A DNA stretch of 64,000 nt from Anoplopoma fimbria (lineage: Eukaryota; Chordata; Actinopteri; Perciformes; Anoplopomatidae): the NCBI RefSeq assembly GCF_027596085.1, contig NC_072458.1, positions 3,821,139-3,885,138 on the forward strand, in the 5' to 3' direction. Positions within the stretch are counted from its first letter, which is position 1. Each line of letters begins with the position of its first letter. Below the pieces are notes generated by a model. That model saw nothing but the letters and a program-made list of their open reading frames with translations. It made no database searches and was not told the DNA's origin. The position numbers were made by a program, and so were the translations under genes. Positions 61,352-64,000 of the stretch are shown here, in pieces.

Positions 61352-61408
61352 CATTTGGTAGTGGCATATGGTCACAAATACTTTGTGACCATATGCCACT
61401 TCCAAATG
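61352..61408. repeat. Near-perfect 27-bp inverted repeat (hairpin), 3-nt loop
   Basis: The arms 61352-61378 and 61382-61408 pair with a single mismatch (…GGTAGTGG… against …CCACTTCC…). The loop is TAC. A related GGCATATGGTC recurs about 40 bp downstream. Confidence 0.95.
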
Positions 61409-61723
61409 CACGGTAAATGTAAAAAAATGAGCTCTGCTGATCCATATCGGCATATGGTCCAGCATAACCTAAACTGGTCATCACAGTGTCCTGTTACCTA
61501 CTTTATGGGTGGTACAGGCACTGAACATCTGGCTGTGCAGATGGATGAAAAGCATACAGGACAAAGAAAACTCATTACATTTTCCATCCATCCAAATGGT
61601 CTGCTGTGGGCCCACATGCTCAGCCAAAAAAGAGTCATACATTTTGACTTAAATTGAGAGAGGGTTCATATCTACCCTGCTGTTTTGTGGCGTGACAGCC
61701 AGCTACAAGCAGAGCACTCTGCG

Positions 61724-61726
<3 letters not shown>

Positions 61727-61766
<40 letters not shown>

Positions 61767-61782
61767 GTGCGTGTGTGTGTGT
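61727..61782. repeat. (GT)n microsatellite, interrupted
   Basis: About 56 bp of GT with two CG interruptions. Confidence 0.9.
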
Positions 61783-62627
61783 CCCTGGCTGTGTGACTCA
61801 TCCATCGAAAAAGTGTCAGACTCCTCAGGCACTTGATGTGTCCAGTCGCCCACCCCATGTCCATGACCGCGTTAGCCTGCCTGTGGGAGAGAAAGGCTTT
61901 CCTAAGTGGAAGGAAGGAAGGTAGAGAGGTTTTACATAACCCGTTTCAACCATTTAAGGGTCCAGTTCACAGTGGTGTATGAAGAGCTTAGCCTCGGGTT
62001 TCTTACCTGTTTTAGGGACATAGGTCATGGTACTATGCTGTTTTCAATATCATTTTTTTTCTTTTTTAAAAGAGAATTTGAAGAACAACAATTGAAAAAG
62101 ACCAGTTCTGGGTGTTGATAGAATAACTTATAAGGAAGAAAACGGTTGCTGCACTGCTGTCTCTACTCATCTCACAATCAAATGCAGTTTTCCATGAACT
62201 GCTAAGGCAAAATACCTTCTTTAAACCGTGTCAGAAATCGCTCATTCACTACTTCAGGATAACACAGGACACAACTGTTTAACCTGATATTGAGCAATTT
62301 GGGGATTTGATTTCGGACAAATCATCATTCGTCAGCGTTTTGCGTCCTCACTGACAGGTTTAGTGTCCTGAAACTGTGTTAGCTTTATTCATCTGAATGT
62401 ACAGGGCAGTAATGTAAGTTAGAGAAAGAAATTGATATAACGTAGCTCACAGTGCCACTGCTAAAGACAGAATATTAAATAATAGCTCTTCAAGTAAAAG
62501 ACCTCTCAGGAATCTGAATGTGTCATATCTGTGTCCCCCAGTGCACAGCATTGGCACCAATTATCCTTAATGTAAAACAGTAATGACAGTTTGTTATTGA
62601 AATAAGTTTCCCAATGATTCCCCGTTA

Positions 62628-62628
<1 letters not shown>

Positions 62629-62710
<82 letters not shown>
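62629..62710. repeat. Pure (CA)41 microsatellite
   Basis: 82 bp of uninterrupted CA in intron 14. Confidence 0.97.
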
Positions 62711-62712
<2 letters not shown>

Positions 62713-64000
62713 TAGACTGTGGTCAGCCCCAGATTAAGGTTGTGTGCAGCTCAATGATTCGGGTCAAAAGTAACAAGAAGCTCCATGTTCCTTTTTTTTT
62801 TTTTTGGTGCAGCCAATCCAGCGCATAAGTACCATCAGTCAGTGCGGGGGGCAGTGAAGTATTTTATTGCATAACGGATGTTTTATTTCATCATCAGAAT
62901 AATGCTGAAGCATCGCTTTGGTAAAAAAACACAAAAAAAAATCAAGGCCTATTTAAGGCTAGTAAGTCTTAAAGCAGGAGTTACCTAATCACTCACAGTA
63001 ACATGACTTTGCACTAACACTGTGCCGTCTCTGTCCAGGCGGATAATTTAAAGTGCATTTGTGCAGTGGTGAGAATGATTCAGGCGTGACATTTCAGCTA
63101 GCTGGAAAGCAGCTGAAATGCTTATAAGGGAAGTATTAAATTGTTTTTTCCCTCCATGTAGACTATTCTTCTGCAAAAGGCTCAATGAAATATAGTTCAG
63201 TCTGTAAGAATTGGGCTAGCATTGTTTTCCTTAGCATTGGATTTAAAATGAAACCGCAACTATGAGGTTGAATTGCTGATTTTCAGCTTTAATTTTCAGT
63301 TGTTTGCATTCACATTTAATGAACCACTGAAGTGGTAGCCCATTTTGTACCCCCAAGGGTAAAACTTAAATAAGTCATTTTAATTTTAGTGTGATCTAGA
63401 CTATATTTTTCTTCCCATAAATACAAGTATTAAACCACCATACTGTTGCATTTCCATCTCATTAAAATGCAGAGCAGCTGCGCCTAAATTTCCTAGTGTG
63501 GATGAATTATGTTTGTTTGATGAAATATTCAGTGATCCACACTTACAATGCAGAACACTGTTTGTGAACTATTTTCAGCATCAACACACCATAGTGTTTT
63601 GGGTTTTTTGCCTCCTCGCTGTGCTGCTTCAGGTCCTGCTGAGCCCTGCGAGAGGTAATGACACTGTCTGCCACGCAGCATCCCTGGAAAAACCTGAGGA
63701 TGGAGAAATCTGCAGAGCCTCATGAGACTGCTCACTGTCTGTATCCCCCAAATAGGCCTTGACATGTAATTCCCCTCACCTTGCCACATCAGGGCTCTGT
63801 TGGTCCTATCAATAAACAGTCTGTTTAGCTCAGAGGTCACTTTAAACTTCCCAATAACTTTTTCCAGTCAACCTAAAGGGTATTTGACTTTTTCTTAAAT
63901 CTACACTTTTTCCATCATCTCCTATTTTTTATTTCTCTGTCCCCAAGGGCAATGCACTGTTGACTAAGCAGCCAGTCAGCATCTGTTTTTGGCTCAGCTC

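Larger units (their letters stand above)
50846..64000 (+). other. elmo1: elmo1 intron 14, 5' part (more than 13.1 kb)
   Basis: Begins at a GTAAGT donor after exon 14 and runs to the window end without a match to the next expected ELMO1 exon. It contains the inverted dispersed repeat, two hairpins, the 59.7 kb repeat and microsatellites. I see no nested gene. Confidence 0.8.

Noticed and set aside
63498..63840. ORFs on both strands near the window end, considered as the next elmo1 exon
   Set aside because: Neither frame resembles the expected ELMO1 sequence after exon 14 (human PSETCNDFHP) and the phase-1 junction cannot be satisfied.

Overview
This window looks like vertebrate, most likely teleost fish (probably spiny-rayed), nuclear DNA. 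The evidence is long (CA/TG)n microsatellites about every few kb, GT-AG introns, AT-rich non-coding DNA with few CpGs, and several dispersed repeats that I recognise from memory as common in teleost genomes. No bacterial, organellar, phage or CRISPR features were seen.

One gene is supported: the 5' (N-terminal) part of elmo1 (engulfment and cell motility 1) on the + strand. Fourteen coding exons between 29590 and 50845 join in frame into 432 codons plus one base, with all junctions GT-AG and all phases compatible. They encode the Ras-binding-like N-terminus, the armadillo-type helical region and the first ~115 residues of the ELMO (ELMO/CED-12) domain. The rest of the ELMO domain, the PH domain and the C-terminal PxxP tail are not found and should lie 3' of the window, because exon 14 ends in a phase-1 donor and the following >13 kb is intronic. 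The start codon lies in an exon (acceptor at 29509-29510) with 79 nt of 5'UTR, so at least one further non-coding exon and a promoter must lie upstream, inside or outside the window.

Layout: 1-29510 is non-coding (intergenic and/or 5'UTR intron), with two CpG-enriched segments (about 1076-1420 and 4215-4480), three copies of a foldback repeat (12.7-17.1 kb), a fragment with a CATTTAGCAGACG core (18.7 kb) and a long dispersed repeat (26.2-26.6 kb). 29511-37047 holds exons 1-5, with a 6.6 kb intron 1. 37048-42972 holds two larger introns and exons 6-7. 42973-46617 holds exons 8-12, with a very pyrimidine-rich stretch around exon 10. 46618-50845 holds exons 13-14. 50846-64000 is the start of a large intron 14 with an inverted second copy of the 26 kb repeat, a 29-bp perfect hairpin and a second 27-bp hairpin.

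ELMO1 works with DOCK1-family proteins as a bipartite Rac exchange factor downstream of RhoG and engulfment receptors. The N-terminal half encoded here carries the RhoG/receptor-binding and autoinhibitory surface. I did not find a convincing undescribed system. The best leads are structural: the hairpins, nested and foldback repeats, a 6-codon uORF, frame-neutral cassette-like exons, and one unexplained minus-strand ORF at 23.1-23.4 kb.
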